Source: PALSA-1004 sp963829085
GTDB lineage: Bacteria; Pseudomonadota; Gammaproteobacteria; Burkholderiales; SG8-41
Direction of reading: 5' to 3'
Assembly (NCBI GenBank): GCA_963829085.1
Contig: CAWHHJ010000016.1
Span: 226,882 to 290,881 of the forward strand
Length of the DNA stretch: 64,000 nt
Position 1 is the first letter of the stretch. Every line of letters starts with the position of its first letter. A program made the translations under genes and the position numbers. This document shows, piece after piece, positions 16,363-25,344 of the stretch. The notes under the pieces were generated by a model. The model ran no database searches, was not told where the DNA came from, and saw only the letters and a list, made by a program, of their open reading frames with translations.

Positions 16363-17736
16363 ATGTCTGGATTCAAGAACCCTTACGATTGTGAGGTCAA
16401 CCTCTCTGCATGCGGATGCCCTGCCCATGCGCAGGAGACTGGTCATAGCGAGCTACCCGATCCGGTCGCGTCGAGCACCGACACCGAATCACTTAATCAA
16501 CGCTTCATCGAGTCCGCTCTTGTGCGTGCGCTGTTACCGCAGGACGACAACCGCCGGCGATTTATACGGGCCGTTGGCGCCAACACCGCCATGGCAGCGA
16601 TTGCGAGCGTCTTTCCGATCGGCGCGCTCGCCGCTATGGCGCAAGACAAGGCGCCGCTCGAGAAGAAAGAGCTTAAGATCGGCTTCATTCCCATCACGTG
16701 CGCTACGCCATTGATCATGGCTGGCCCATTGCATTTCTACGAGCAGGAAGGCCTCAAAGTCACGTTGAACAAGACCGCCGGGTGGGCTCTGATACGCGAC
16801 AAGATGCTTAACAAGGAGCACGACGCTTCGCACTTTCTTTCGCCCATGCCGCTCGCCATATCGCTCGGGCTGGGGTCCGTTGCGCAGCCGATGAACGTCG
16901 CAACGATCCAGAATGTAAATGGCCAGGCGATTACGCTCGCCAACAAGCACAAAGACAAGCGCGATCCGAAGCAGTGGAAGGGCATGACGTTTGCGGTTCC
17001 CTTTGACTACTCGATGCACAATTTTCTGCTGCGGTACTACGTAGCCGAGCATGGGCTGGATCCCGATAAAGACATTCAGATCCGCGTGACGCCGCCGCCG
17101 GAGATGGTCGCCAACTTGCGCGCAGGTAACGTCGACGGATTCCTCGGTCCGGACCCGTTCAACCAGCGGGCGGTGTATGACGAGATCGGGTTCATTCACA
17201 TTCTGTCGAAGGAATTGTGGGATGGTCATCCGTGTTGCGCATTCGGTTTGTCGGGTGAATTCATTCGCGAAAATCCGAATTCATTTGCGGCACTCTATCG
17301 CGCGGTGCTCAACGCCGCCGCGATGGCGCGGGATCCCAAACATCGCGCTTTGATAGCCAGTGTGATCGCGCCTGCCAATTATCTGAATCAGCCGGTGCCT
17401 GTGCTCGAGCAGGTGCTCACCGGCAAGTTTGCCGATGGACTCGGCAACATCAAGACCGTGTCCGACCGCATCGACTTCGATCCATTTCCATGGCAATCGA
17501 TGGCGGTGTGGATGCTCACGCAGATGAAACGCTGGGGTTACATCAAAGGCGATGTGAATTACAAGCAGATCGCGGAACAGGTTTTCCTTGCAACCGACGC
17601 CAAAAAACGCATGGCTGAGCTCAACCAGAAAGCGCCCGCAGCCACGTATGCGAAATTCAAGGTGATGGGCAAGGAATTCGATCCCGCAAAGGCCGACGCG
17701 TACCTGGCCAGTTTCACTATTAAGAAGGCGGCATGA
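16363..17736 (+). CDS. cynA: Cyanate ABC transporter substrate-binding protein (CmpA/NrtA family)
   Basis: 457 residues from ATG 16363. A Cys-rich leader (CEVNLSACGC, about residues 10-19) comes before a twin-arginine-like signal, NRRRFIRAVGANTAMAAIAS, near residue 65. The mature NrtA/CmpA-type domain begins at KKELKIGFIPITCATPLIMA and includes AIDFDPFPWQSMAVWMLTQM-like C-terminal text. The cyanase gene in the same operon points to cyanate as ligand; nitrate or bicarbonate are known ligands of close relatives. The next gene overlaps the stop by 4 nt (ATGA). Confidence 0.85.
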   Translation: MSGFKNPYDCEVNLSACGCPAHAQETGHSELPDPVASSTDTESLNQRFIESALVRALLPQDDNRRRFIRAVGANTAMAAIASVFPIGALAAMAQDKAPLEKKELKIGFIPITCATPLIMAGPLHFYEQEGLKVTLNKTAGWALIRDKMLNKEHDASHFLSPMPLAISLGLGSVAQPMNVATIQNVNGQAITLANKHKDKRDPKQWKGMTFAVPFDYSMHNFLLRYYVAEHGLDPDKDIQIRVTPPPEMVANLRAGNVDGFLGPDPFNQRAVYDEIGFIHILSKELWDGHPCCAFGLSGEFIRENPNSFAALYRAVLNAAAMARDPKHRALIASVIAPANYLNQPVPVLEQVLTGKFADGLGNIKTVSDRIDFDPFPWQSMAVWMLTQMKRWGYIKGDVNYKQIAEQVFLATDAKKRMAELNQKAPAATYAKFKVMGKEFDPAKADAYLASFTIKKAA

Positions 17737-18605
17737 GGTACGACAAGAAGCGCGCCGATCGCCGTAAGTTAGCCATGCGCAGCGTGCTGAATCTGCGAGC
17801 AGCCATACTGTCGCTGCTGATTTTCGTATTGTTCGTGGCCATTTGGCACGCCGCAACGCTGCCGGTGGAGAAGGCTGCCGGCGCTGACCCCGAATACGCG
17901 AAACTTTTGGGTGGAGGCAAGAGCTCGGGCCTGCCAACGCCCGCCATGATCGGGCGGACGATCTGGACCAATCTCGCCGATCCATTCTACGACCGCGGTC
18001 CCAACGATAAAGGGATCGGCATCCAGCTCGCTTTCTCGATGGCGCGCGTCGGTCTCGGATTTTTGTGTGCAGCGCTGGTCGCGATACCGTTGGGATTTCT
18101 GATTGGCATGTCGCCGCTCATTTATCGCGCCCTTAATCCGTTCATCCAGGTGTTGAAGCCGATATCGCCGCTTGCGTGGATGCCGCTTGCGCTTTACACG
18201 ATCAAGGATGCGGCGATCTCGTCGGTCTTCGTTATCTTCATTTGTTCCGTATGGCCGATGCTGATCAACACGGCGTACGGCGTCGCATCCGTCAAGCGCG
18301 ATTGGCTGAATGTGGCCAAAACACTGGAAGTCGGTGCTTTGCGCAAGGCGTTTCGCGTCATTTTGCCGGCCGCCGCCCCGACGATACTGACCGGAATGCG
18401 CATCTCGATGGGCATCGCATGGCTCGTCATCGTTGCGGCGGAGATGCTCGTCGGCGGCACCGGGATTGGTTACTTCGTGTGGAACGAATGGAACAACTTA
18501 TCCCTCACCAACGTGATCTTCGCCATCCTGACGATCGGTATCGTGGGCATGCTGCTCGATCTTGTATTCGGCTGGCTTACCCGGCTCGTCACCTATCAGG
18601 AATAG
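17733..18605 (+). CDS. cynB: Cyanate ABC transporter permease
   Basis: 290 residues, NrtB/SsuC type. Six or so hydrophobic segments, and the EAA loop appears as EVGALRKAFRVILPAAAPTILTGMRISMGIAW. The ATG overlaps the preceding stop, so the two are coupled. It forms the inner-membrane channel with the ATPase that follows after one base. Confidence 0.9.
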   Translation: MRYDKKRADRRKLAMRSVLNLRAAILSLLIFVLFVAIWHAATLPVEKAAGADPEYAKLLGGGKSSGLPTPAMIGRTIWTNLADPFYDRGPNDKGIGIQLAFSMARVGLGFLCAALVAIPLGFLIGMSPLIYRALNPFIQVLKPISPLAWMPLALYTIKDAAISSVFVIFICSVWPMLINTAYGVASVKRDWLNVAKTLEVGALRKAFRVILPAAAPTILTGMRISMGIAWLVIVAAEMLVGGTGIGYFVWNEWNNLSLTNVIFAILTIGIVGMLLDLVFGWLTRLVTYQE

Positions 18606-18606
18606 C

Positions 18607-19539
18607 GTGCACAAAGATTTTCTGAAGGTCGAAGGACTGTCGAAAGTGTTTCCCGGTGCGCGTGGCGATGCGCCGCTGACGGTGTTCTCGGACATCAATT
18701 TCACGATCGATAAAGGCGAGTTCGTCTGCATCATCGGACACTCCGGATGCGGGAAGTCGACGATCCTCAACATTCTCGCCGGGCTCGACGAGGCGACGAG
18801 CGGACTCGTGATCATGGATCAACGTGAAGTCTCCGGGCCGAGCCTCGATCGCGGTGTCGTCTTTCAGGGCCATGCGCTGATGCCGTGGCTCAGCGCAAAA
18901 AAGAATGTGGAGTTTGCTGTCAGGTCCCGACTGCCCAAGGCCAACGGGGTTACGGTCGACGCGATTTGTCGGCGCTATCTCGATCTCGTCGGACTGATAG
19001 GCGCGGAGCATAAAAAACCATCCGAGTTATCCGGCGGCATGAAGCAGCGTGTCGGGATTGCCCGCGCATTTGCCATTGAACCGAAGATGCTGCTGCTTGA
19101 TGAGCCGTTTGGCGCGCTCGACGCGCTCACGCGCGGTGTGATCCAGGACGAGCTATTGAACATCTGCGGGCAGACCCATCAGACCGTATTCATGATTACG
19201 CATGACGTCGATGAAGCCATACTGCTGGCCGACAGAATAATGCTGATGTCAAATGGCCCGCAGGCGCGGATCGCTGAGATTGTCGTCAACACGCTGCCGC
19301 GGGATCGTAGCCGCCACATGATACATAAGGACCCGCAGTATTACCTGATCCGCAATCATCTCGTCGATTTCCTCGTCAGCCGCTCGAGGGAATTCACCGA
19401 ATGTCCGCCGGCTGATTACGATCCCAAGCGTCCTCCGTCGGTGACACCGGGACTCGCAGCCCCTGAATCTGTAATACCTGAATCATTGCTGACTTCGCGC
19501 GCCATAGCGAAGCCGGTCCTCGTCAATATGCGCAAATAA
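18607..19539 (+). CDS. cynD: Cyanate ABC transporter ATP-binding protein
   Basis: 310 residues from GTG 18607, one base past the permease stop. All nucleotide-binding motifs are visible: GHSGCGKST (Walker A), VFQGHALMPW (Q-loop), LSGGMKQRVGIARA (signature), MLLLDEPFGALD (Walker B) and MITHDVDEAI (His switch). A C-terminal tail of about 60 residues after VDFLVSRSREF is Pro-rich and variable, as in NrtD/CynD proteins. Confidence 0.92.
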   Translation: MHKDFLKVEGLSKVFPGARGDAPLTVFSDINFTIDKGEFVCIIGHSGCGKSTILNILAGLDEATSGLVIMDQREVSGPSLDRGVVFQGHALMPWLSAKKNVEFAVRSRLPKANGVTVDAICRRYLDLVGLIGAEHKKPSELSGGMKQRVGIARAFAIEPKMLLLDEPFGALDALTRGVIQDELLNICGQTHQTVFMITHDVDEAILLADRIMLMSNGPQARIAEIVVNTLPRDRSRHMIHKDPQYYLIRNHLVDFLVSRSREFTECPPADYDPKRPPSVTPGLAAPESVIPESLLTSRAIAKPVLVNMRK

Positions 19540-19552
19540 CCGGGAGATCACC

Positions 19553-20056
19553 ATGAAACCTTCAGGCAAAACCGAAGCTGCTTATCTCGCCGCGGCGAGC
19601 TACGCAAAACCAATGACGCGCTCGGATGTCACCGAGATGATTGTCATGTCGCGTCTCAAGAAAGGCCTGACGTGGGCGAAACTCGCCAAGGCCGTTGGGC
19701 AAAGCAAAGAGTGGACGACCGCCGCTTTGCTCGGCCAGATGCAGATGACCAAACCCCAGGCGGAAAGCGCTGGAAAAATGCTCGGGTTGCCGCCTGACGC
19801 TGTACTGCTGCTTCAGCAAGTGCCGTACAAGGGTTCGCTGCCGACAGCAGTACCCACGGATCCACTCATCTATCGCTTCTACGAGCTCGTCAATGTGTAT
19901 GGCACCACCTTCAAAGAGCTCATACACGAAGAGTTTGGCGACGGCATCATGAGCGCGATTGACTTCAAAATGGACCTGACACGTGAGCCGGATCCGAAGG
20001 GTGATCGCGTAAAGATAGAGATGAGCGGCAAGTACCTGCAATACAAGACTTACTGA
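19553..20056 (+). CDS. cynS: Cyanase (cyanate hydratase)
   Basis: 167 residues. It converts cyanate plus bicarbonate to ammonia and two CO2. The catalytic Arg and Glu lie in PLIYRFYELVNVYG, and the Ser is in GDGIMSAIDFKMDL, the invariant triad of the decameric enzyme. The N-terminal helical DNA-binding-like domain (KGLTWAKLAKAVGQSKEW) is intact. Thirteen bases after the ATPase, preceded by GGGAG, so it is the enzyme end of an uptake-and-decompose operon. Confidence 0.97.
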   Translation: MKPSGKTEAAYLAAASYAKPMTRSDVTEMIVMSRLKKGLTWAKLAKAVGQSKEWTTAALLGQMQMTKPQAESAGKMLGLPPDAVLLLQQVPYKGSLPTAVPTDPLIYRFYELVNVYGTTFKELIHEEFGDGIMSAIDFKMDLTREPDPKGDRVKIEMSGKYLQYKTY

Positions 20057-20067
20057 TAACGCATCGG

Positions 20068-20089
20068 CCGCACACAGCACGTTGTGCGG
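20068..20089. terminator. Hairpin after cynS (weak terminator candidate)
   Basis: CCGCACA ... TGTGCGG with an 8-nt loop, 11 nt after the cynS stop. There is no T tract, so it could equally stabilise the mRNA 3' end or do nothing. Confidence 0.3.
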
Positions 20090-20237
20090 GGGCGATAAAC
20101 GCAGGCTATTTGCGGACGCCATTCCAGACATGCTATGTTGGCGTCCGCTGTGAGCTTTTGCGTTATAGCGACTCGCTCACGACATGCGTCCGACATATTG
20201 TCCTGCGAGAACACAAGTGCAAGAACAGGGAGACAAC

Positions 20238-21494
20238 ATGAAACAAGCAAAGCATTCGACCATCGTCCGTTGCGGAAAGTGGCTGCTGGCTGGCGCCATC
20301 ATTTTTCTTCCGCAGCTTGCCGAGGCGGCGGAATTCAAGATTCTGCAACCGCTGAGCGACAAACCGATGCAAGTCAAGAAAGGTGTGCTCCCATCAGGCA
20401 GTTATTACGTGCCGTCCACCACGGAAACGGTGCGCTGGGGTAGCTTGCCGAACATCGATGCGAAACCCGTGCTTTCCGTGCCTTCCGGCAGCGTGGTAAC
20501 GATCGACTCGGTGTCGCACGAAGGCGTGCTTGAAGACCAGGGCAGAGATCCGGTCAAGTTCTTCGGTCAGTTCGGCGTAAAGCCCGAACAGGTGCTCAAG
20601 GATGCACAGGCGATCGCGGCTTCCAGCATGGAGCATGATTTCGTCAAGGACGGGCCGCACGTAGTGACCGGCCCGGTCGAAATCCAGGGCGCTAAAGCGG
20701 GCGACGTGCTCAAAGTGGAAATGATTGCGCTCAAGCCACGCGTGCCTTACGGAGTGATCTCGAATCGTCACGGCAAAGGCGCGTTACCGGGCGAATTTCC
20801 GGAAACGAAGCCGCCCGAGGCGGATGCGAGTGCGTCTCAGCCCGAAAAGTTTAATAACGTATTCAGGTTCTCGCCCATCCGCGAGGTTCGCGGCAAATGG
20901 TACGGCGCTGTCAAGGATACGAGCGGGCGTGAAACCCTGTTTCCGTTGCGTCCGTTCAACGGCACGATGGGCGTGGCTGTCAACACGAAGGACAAGCCCA
21001 ATTCGATTCCGCCGGGAGAATACGCCGGAAATCTGGACATCAACGACCTCACTGTCGGTTCGGTCTTGTACATCCCCGTTCAGGTCGACGGCGCAATGTT
21101 TTACGCATCCGATCCGCACTTCGTCCAAGGCGACGGTGAAGTCGCTCTCACGGCCCTCGAGGGCTCGCTGCGTTCGACATTTCGTTTGACCGTGCTCAAG
21201 TCGGGCGATGCCGGCCTGCCACTCAAAGCGCCGATGAAGAATCCGTTCGCTGAGACGCCTCGGTACTGGATTCCGGTCGGCCTGCACACGGATCTCAATG
21301 AAGCGATGAAAGATGCGACGCGCCAGACCATACAATTCCTGAACGAAAAATTCGGCATGGATCGCGCCACCGCTATGGCGTATGCAAGTGCCGCTGTCGA
21401 TTTTCAGGTCACCCAGGTCGTCGACCGGGTGAAGGGCGTCAATGCGATGATTCGCAAATCCGATTTCGCGGACAGAGCCGGCAGCAAAAAATAA
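20238..21494 (+). CDS. Exported acetamidase/formamidase (FmdA/AmdA) family protein
   Basis: 418 residues from ATG 20238, just after AGGGAGA. A clear signal peptide (KWLLAGAIIFLPQLAEAAE) sends it to the periplasm. The FmdA_AmdA fold shows in VVTIDSVSHEG, GPVEIQGAKAGDVLKVEM, HGKGALPGEFPE, FNGTMGVAV, GNLDINDLTVGSVLYIPV, ALFYASDPHFVQGDGE-like text, and a C-terminal DFQVTQVVDRVKGVNAMI. The family hydrolyses short amides to ammonia. It lies 180 bp after cynS on the same strand, so a shared nitrogen-scavenging role is likely but inferred. Confidence 0.85.
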   Translation: MKQAKHSTIVRCGKWLLAGAIIFLPQLAEAAEFKILQPLSDKPMQVKKGVLPSGSYYVPSTTETVRWGSLPNIDAKPVLSVPSGSVVTIDSVSHEGVLEDQGRDPVKFFGQFGVKPEQVLKDAQAIAASSMEHDFVKDGPHVVTGPVEIQGAKAGDVLKVEMIALKPRVPYGVISNRHGKGALPGEFPETKPPEADASASQPEKFNNVFRFSPIREVRGKWYGAVKDTSGRETLFPLRPFNGTMGVAVNTKDKPNSIPPGEYAGNLDINDLTVGSVLYIPVQVDGAMFYASDPHFVQGDGEVALTALEGSLRSTFRLTVLKSGDAGLPLKAPMKNPFAETPRYWIPVGLHTDLNEAMKDATRQTIQFLNEKFGMDRATAMAYASAAVDFQVTQVVDRVKGVNAMIRKSDFADRAGSKK

Positions 21495-21628
21495 CAAGAG
21501 TCCGGTGGGCTCTGCATGCCAGCGGAGCGCCTTCATTTGCTGCGGGCCAGTCTGAGATCGTTCCAGCCTGACGGCGTCGCCCGGGAATCGATGTCATTTC
21601 CGTACGAGCTGTCCACCCTGAGTTGTGA

Positions 21629-22204
21629 ATGGAAGCGTTCCTCACTTCGACTCTCATCGTTGCGCTCGCCGAGATCGGCGACAAGACGCAACTTCTGTCG
21701 CTATTGCTTGCGGCACGTTACCGTCGGCCGCTGCCGATAATTGCAGGTATCCTGGTCGCGACGCTGGCCAATCATTTCGCGGCCGGTGCGCTCGGTGCGT
21801 GGATCAGTTCTCTGTTGTCCCCGACGACACTTCGTTGGGTGGTCGGTTCGTCATTACTCGTCATCGCTGCGTGGACGCTCAAACCGGACAAGCTGGAAGG
21901 CGAAGTCAGAGAGTCGAGCCGCTATGGGCTTTTCGCGTTGACGTGTGCGGTATTTTTTGTTGCCGAAGTGGGCGACAAGACTCAGATCGCGACTATCGTG
22001 CTTGCGGCGAAATATCCGTCGCTAATCGCGGTGGTTCTGGGTACTACGCTAGGCATGATGCTGGCGAATGCGCCGGTCGTGTTTTTGGGCAGCGCCGCAT
22101 CTCATCGCATACCATTTAAAGCCGTGCGCACGGTTGCGGCGGTCATGTTCGCCGCATTGGGTGTTGCGGCTTTACTCGGCGTCGGCGTACCCGGCAACCA
22201 GTAG
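21629..22204 (+). CDS. GDT1/TMEM165 (UPF0016) family cation transporter
   Basis: 191 residues, six or so transmembrane helices, with the duplicated signature EIGDKT (about residue 15) and EVGDKT (about residue 108). Bacterial members (MneA, Mnx) export Mn2+ or exchange Ca2+/H+. Manganese homeostasis is the likeliest role, but nothing nearby confirms the ion. Confidence 0.88.
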   Translation: MEAFLTSTLIVALAEIGDKTQLLSLLLAARYRRPLPIIAGILVATLANHFAAGALGAWISSLLSPTTLRWVVGSSLLVIAAWTLKPDKLEGEVRESSRYGLFALTCAVFFVAEVGDKTQIATIVLAAKYPSLIAVVLGTTLGMMLANAPVVFLGSAASHRIPFKAVRTVAAVMFAALGVAALLGVGVPGNQ

Positions 22205-22208
22205 CAAT

Positions 22209-22236
22209 AAAAAAGACAGCCGAAGCTGTCTTTTTT
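22209..22236. terminator. Bidirectional terminator between GDT1-family gene and rpmE
   Basis: AAAAAAGACAGC, loop CGAA, GCTGTCTTTTTT: a 12-bp perfect stem with A and T tracts, between two convergent stops. Confidence 0.93.
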
Positions 22237-22257
22237 CGACGGCGATTGCGCTGCGAC

Positions 22258-22494
22258 TCAGGCGGTGGTCGCCGATTTGCCTTTCGCAGTCGGCTTGCGC
22301 GCGTATTTTTGCTTGAATTTTTCTACGCGGCCGGCCGTGTCGACGATCTTCTGCTTGCCCGTATAGAAAGGATGGCACTCGGCGCACACTTCAACGTGCA
22401 GGTCTTTGCCCATGGTAGAGCGCGTCTTGAACTTGCTGCCGCAACTGCAGATGACGTTTATCTCTTTGTATTCGGGATGAATTTTTGCTTTCAT
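22258..22494 (-). CDS. rpmE: 50S ribosomal protein L31
   Basis: 78 residues. It is the zinc-binding (C+) form: CSC in VICSCGSKF and CAEC in EVCAECHPFYTGKQ. The TAGRVEKFKQKY segment is the L31 hallmark. The C-terminal tail is Lys/Ala-rich. Downstream of rho, as in other betaproteobacteria, but with a small lipoprotein gene in between. Confidence 0.98.
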   Translation of the reverse strand: MKAKIHPEYKEINVICSCGSKFKTRSTMGKDLHVEVCAECHPFYTGKQKIVDTAGRVEKFKQKYARKPTAKGKSATTA

Positions 22495-22663
22495 TGGAGT
22501 GTCCTTGCGAGTAACGCCAGCGCGAAAAAGCGGCGATTATCCCTTAGCGGGGAGAGACTTGCAAGTTGAGGGCGGATTTGGTTAATACAAGCCGGCCAGA
22601 GCAGATGACTGATGCGGTCGCCGCGGGTCTGCTTCGGATCGACTGGCGACGCCGGAATCGACG

Positions 22664-23138
22664 CTATAGGCCAAATAGCGGGAAACGTGATTGACCGGGC
22701 CGCCAGTTTTCTAACAAGCCGCAGCATTTGGCGATCGTAGATTTCCCGAGCTCCGGTGACACACTGCGAAATATCGTTGTGTAAGCGCCCTCGGAATCCC
22801 CGTACACGCGCATCTCGACGAAATGCACGCTGTCTTCCGTGGTTTCAATGACGATGCGGCCCTGATCACTTCCGGAGACCGCGATTCGATGACGTCCGGG
22901 CCGCACCGAAACGCGAAAATACGTCACCCGCTACGCTCTGCCCGATCAAACGGTCATCGATCCATATGGTAGAAACACCGCCCCACAAATCGGCGCGGTA
23001 GAGATAGATGATTGAGGCGCGCGCAGCCGTTTCAAACCGCTTGGCGTCAGCATCGCTTTGCGGCGAGGCTTCCGGCGTCGTCGAGCATCCGGCTAGAAAT
23101 GCGACCACAAACATGCAGATCGCCAGGGCGTTGCGCAT
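22664..23138 (-). pseudogene. Small lipoprotein, DUF2846-like, one frameshift
   Basis: The first frame (from 23138) encodes a lipoprotein signal with lipobox LAGC and the strand region IIYLYRADLWGGVSTIWIDDRLIGQSVAGD. The second frame (to 22664) continues TYFRVSVRPGRHRIAVSG. Joining them near 22924 restores the DUF2846 pattern (Y.YR...G....V..DG...G......Y....V.PG.H.I) and about 157 residues. The function of the family is unknown. Sequencing error or a real frameshift cannot be told apart. Confidence 0.65.
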
Positions 23139-23234
23139 GGCTCGAATGTTAGCGGATTAGGGCGCTCGTTCCGACTTGTCGAGACAGAAGAGAAAACTGC
23201 AGTGACGCGTTTCGGAATTATATCTCGGCGGCTG

Positions 23235-23449
23235 GTTGCGGGGACGGCGGCCTACTTTTCGGCCGATGCATTTTTGCAGTGAAGTTACTGCGCTGCGCAA
23301 TCAGCCCCTTCGCATGGAATCGAAAAGACGCCGGGACTCGTTAGCCGAAGGTCCGTTGGCGGGAACGGCGGCAGACTTTTTCGTCGCGTGCGCTTCTCCG
23401 CAGTGAGGCGATGTGATGCGGACCTATCCTCTACGCATGGAATCGAAAA
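23235..23449. repeat. Degenerate tandem duplication of the rho 3' end, about 120-bp unit
   Basis: Two imperfect copies run from 23235 to 23326 and 23355 to 23449. Shared blocks are the GGCGG..ACTTTTTCG stretch, GCAGTGA, and an exact CGCATGGAATCGAAAA at 23311 and 23434. On the minus strand the last block encodes FDSMR of Rho, and the outer copy also reads LFDSMRRG followed by a TGA. So the tail of rho seems to have been copied downstream of its own stop and then diverged. Confidence 0.7.
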
Positions 23450-24683
23450 AGTCCGCGTTATTCTTGGTGGCGCGCAGCTTATCGACCAAAAACTCGGTTG
23501 CTTCCAGCTCATCCATCGGATACAGCAGCTTTCTGAGTACCCAGATCTTTTGCAGGATCTCCGGTTTGAGCAGGAGCTCTTCTCGGCGCGTGCCCGAGCG
23601 ATTGACGTTGATCGCAGGATATATGCGCTTCTCCGCCATGCGCCGGTCGAGATGGATCTCCATATTGCCGGTGCCCTTGAACTCTTCGTAGATCACGTCA
23701 TCCATGCGTGAACCGGTGTCGATGAGGGCGGTAGCGATTATGGTAAGCGAGCCGCCTTCCTCGATGTTGCGAGCGGCGCCGAAGAAGCGCTTCGGTCGCT
23801 GCAGCGCGTTAGCGTCAACGCCGCCCGTGAGCACTTTGCCTGACGCCGGCACGACGGTGTTGTAAGCGCGCGCAAGCCGCGTGATGGAATCGAGCAGAAT
23901 AACGACGTCCTTCTTATGCTCGATGAGACGTTTCGCCTTTTCGATCACCATCTCGGCGACCTGCACATGCCGTGTAGCCGGCTCATCGAATGTCGACGCT
24001 ACTACTTCGCCTTTCACCGAGCGCTGCATCTCGGTCACTTCCTCAGGGCGCTCGTCGATCAGCAGAACGATCAAGTACACCTCGGGATTATTGGCGGCAA
24101 TCGAATGCGCGATGTGCTGCATCATTACCGTCTTGCCGCTCTTGGGGCTCGAAACCAACAGTCCGCGCTGGCCTTTGCCGATCGGGGCGATAATGTCGAT
24201 GATGCGCCCCGTCAGATTTTCCTCGGACTTGATATCGCGCTCCATGATGAAGCGCTCGTCGGGGAACAGCGGCGTCAGGTTCTCGAACAGGATCTTGTGT
24301 TTCGAGTTCTCGGGCGCCTCGTCGTTGACCTTGTCGACCTTGACGAGCGCGAAGTAGCGCTCACCGTCTTTCGGCGTGCGAATCTCGCCGTTGATCGAGT
24401 CCCCGGTGTGCAGATTGAAACGCCTGATCTGCGACGGGCTCACATAGATGTCGTCGGTCCCGGCGAGATACGACGTGTCCGGCGAACGCAGGAAGCCGAA
24501 GCCGTCGGGCAGCACCTCGAGCGTCCCCTCACCGAAAATGGCTTCGCCTTTTTTGGCGCGGTTCTTGAGCAGCGCGAATATCAGCTCTTGCTTCCGTAGC
24601 CGATTGGCGCTGTCGATCTCGTTCAAGACGGCCATGTCCACGAGTTCAGTCACGTGGAGGTTTTTCAGGTCGGATAAGTGCAT
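23424..24683 (-). CDS. rho: Transcription termination factor Rho
   Basis: 419 residues, full length. It has an N-terminal helical/OB region with GEGTLEVLPDGFGFLRSPDTSYL, Walker A GKGQRGLLVSSPKSGKT, Walker B IVLLIDERPEEV, the Q-loop LDSITRLARAYN and the R-loop SGKVLTGGVD. It ends NNADFFDSMRRG. A hexameric RNA-dependent ATPase that ends transcription. Downstream of trxA as in most proteobacteria. Confidence 0.98.
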   Translation of the reverse strand: MHLSDLKNLHVTELVDMAVLNEIDSANRLRKQELIFALLKNRAKKGEAIFGEGTLEVLPDGFGFLRSPDTSYLAGTDDIYVSPSQIRRFNLHTGDSINGEIRTPKDGERYFALVKVDKVNDEAPENSKHKILFENLTPLFPDERFIMERDIKSEENLTGRIIDIIAPIGKGQRGLLVSSPKSGKTVMMQHIAHSIAANNPEVYLIVLLIDERPEEVTEMQRSVKGEVVASTFDEPATRHVQVAEMVIEKAKRLIEHKKDVVILLDSITRLARAYNTVVPASGKVLTGGVDANALQRPKRFFGAARNIEEGGSLTIIATALIDTGSRMDDVIYEEFKGTGNMEIHLDRRMAEKRIYPAINVNRSGTRREELLLKPEILQKIWVLRKLLYPMDELEATEFLVDKLRATKNNADFFDSMRRG

Positions 24684-24816
24684 AGAGGGCAGATACAGTG
24701 AGGGTGTTGCTGGAATGGAACTGCGGGAAAATTAGGAACGCGCAAGGAGCTTGCGCTCGTCCGGCATGCCACCAATCGGTTCGGCTGCCGGATAATTTGT
24801 TCTTAGGTTAGCGACT

Positions 24817-25143
24817 TCAGATATTGCTGTCAATAAAGGCCATTAGCTGCGATTTTGAGAGGGCGCCGACTTTCGTTGCCTCGAGATTGCCGTTCTTGAA
24901 CAGCATAAGCGTCGGGATGCCGCGGATGCCGTACTTCGGCGGGGTCGCCTGATTCTCATCGATGTTGAGCTTCGCGACTTTGAGCTTGCCGGCGTAGTCC
25001 TTGGCAACCTCGTCGAGTAACGGAGCGATCATCTTGCAGGGTCCGCACCATTCGGCCCAGTAGTCGACGAGAACGGGTTTGTCGGACTGTAGAACTTCCG
25101 GTTCGAAGTTATCGTCCGTGACGTGATGAATATGCTCACTCAT
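24817..25143 (-). CDS. trxA: Thioredoxin 1
   Basis: 108 residues with the active site EWCGPCKMIAPLLDE, the cis-Pro loop RGIPTLMLF and the DENQATPPKYGIRG helix. A general protein disulfide reductase. It lies 133 bp upstream of rho, and its promoter region is shared with divergent fdxA. Confidence 0.97.
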   Translation of the reverse strand: MSEHIHHVTDDNFEPEVLQSDKPVLVDYWAEWCGPCKMIAPLLDEVAKDYAGKLKVAKLNIDENQATPPKYGIRGIPTLMLFKNGNLEATKVGALSKSQLMAFIDSNI

Positions 25144-25284
25144 TGGTTGGTCTCCTGCAGCTTGGGGGTATGGACTGAAACGTCACGCGAACTCAGTGAC
25201 GATGATGCAAGGGGTGTTAAGACACCAATGCTAACCAAAATCACCCGGATTGGGAAGCGCGAGACAGGGACAGCGCGACGTTTC

Positions 25285-25293
25285 TGTTAAAAT
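25285..25293 (+). promoter_or_regulatory. Extended -10 promoter of fdxA
   Basis: TGtTAAAAT, an extended -10 element, 52 nt before the fdxA ATG. No good -35 hexamer is seen upstream. Confidence 0.45.
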
Positions 25294-25344
25294 AGCCTGT
25301 TGTCTCTGCTACGTCGAAAGTGGCTTGACCAGCCTAGGATAGTC

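Noticed and set aside
20784..21536. A 250-residue minus-strand ORF opposite the formamidase gene
   Set aside because: No recognisable domain and no ribosome binding site; the plus strand encodes a clear FmdA protein with signal peptide.
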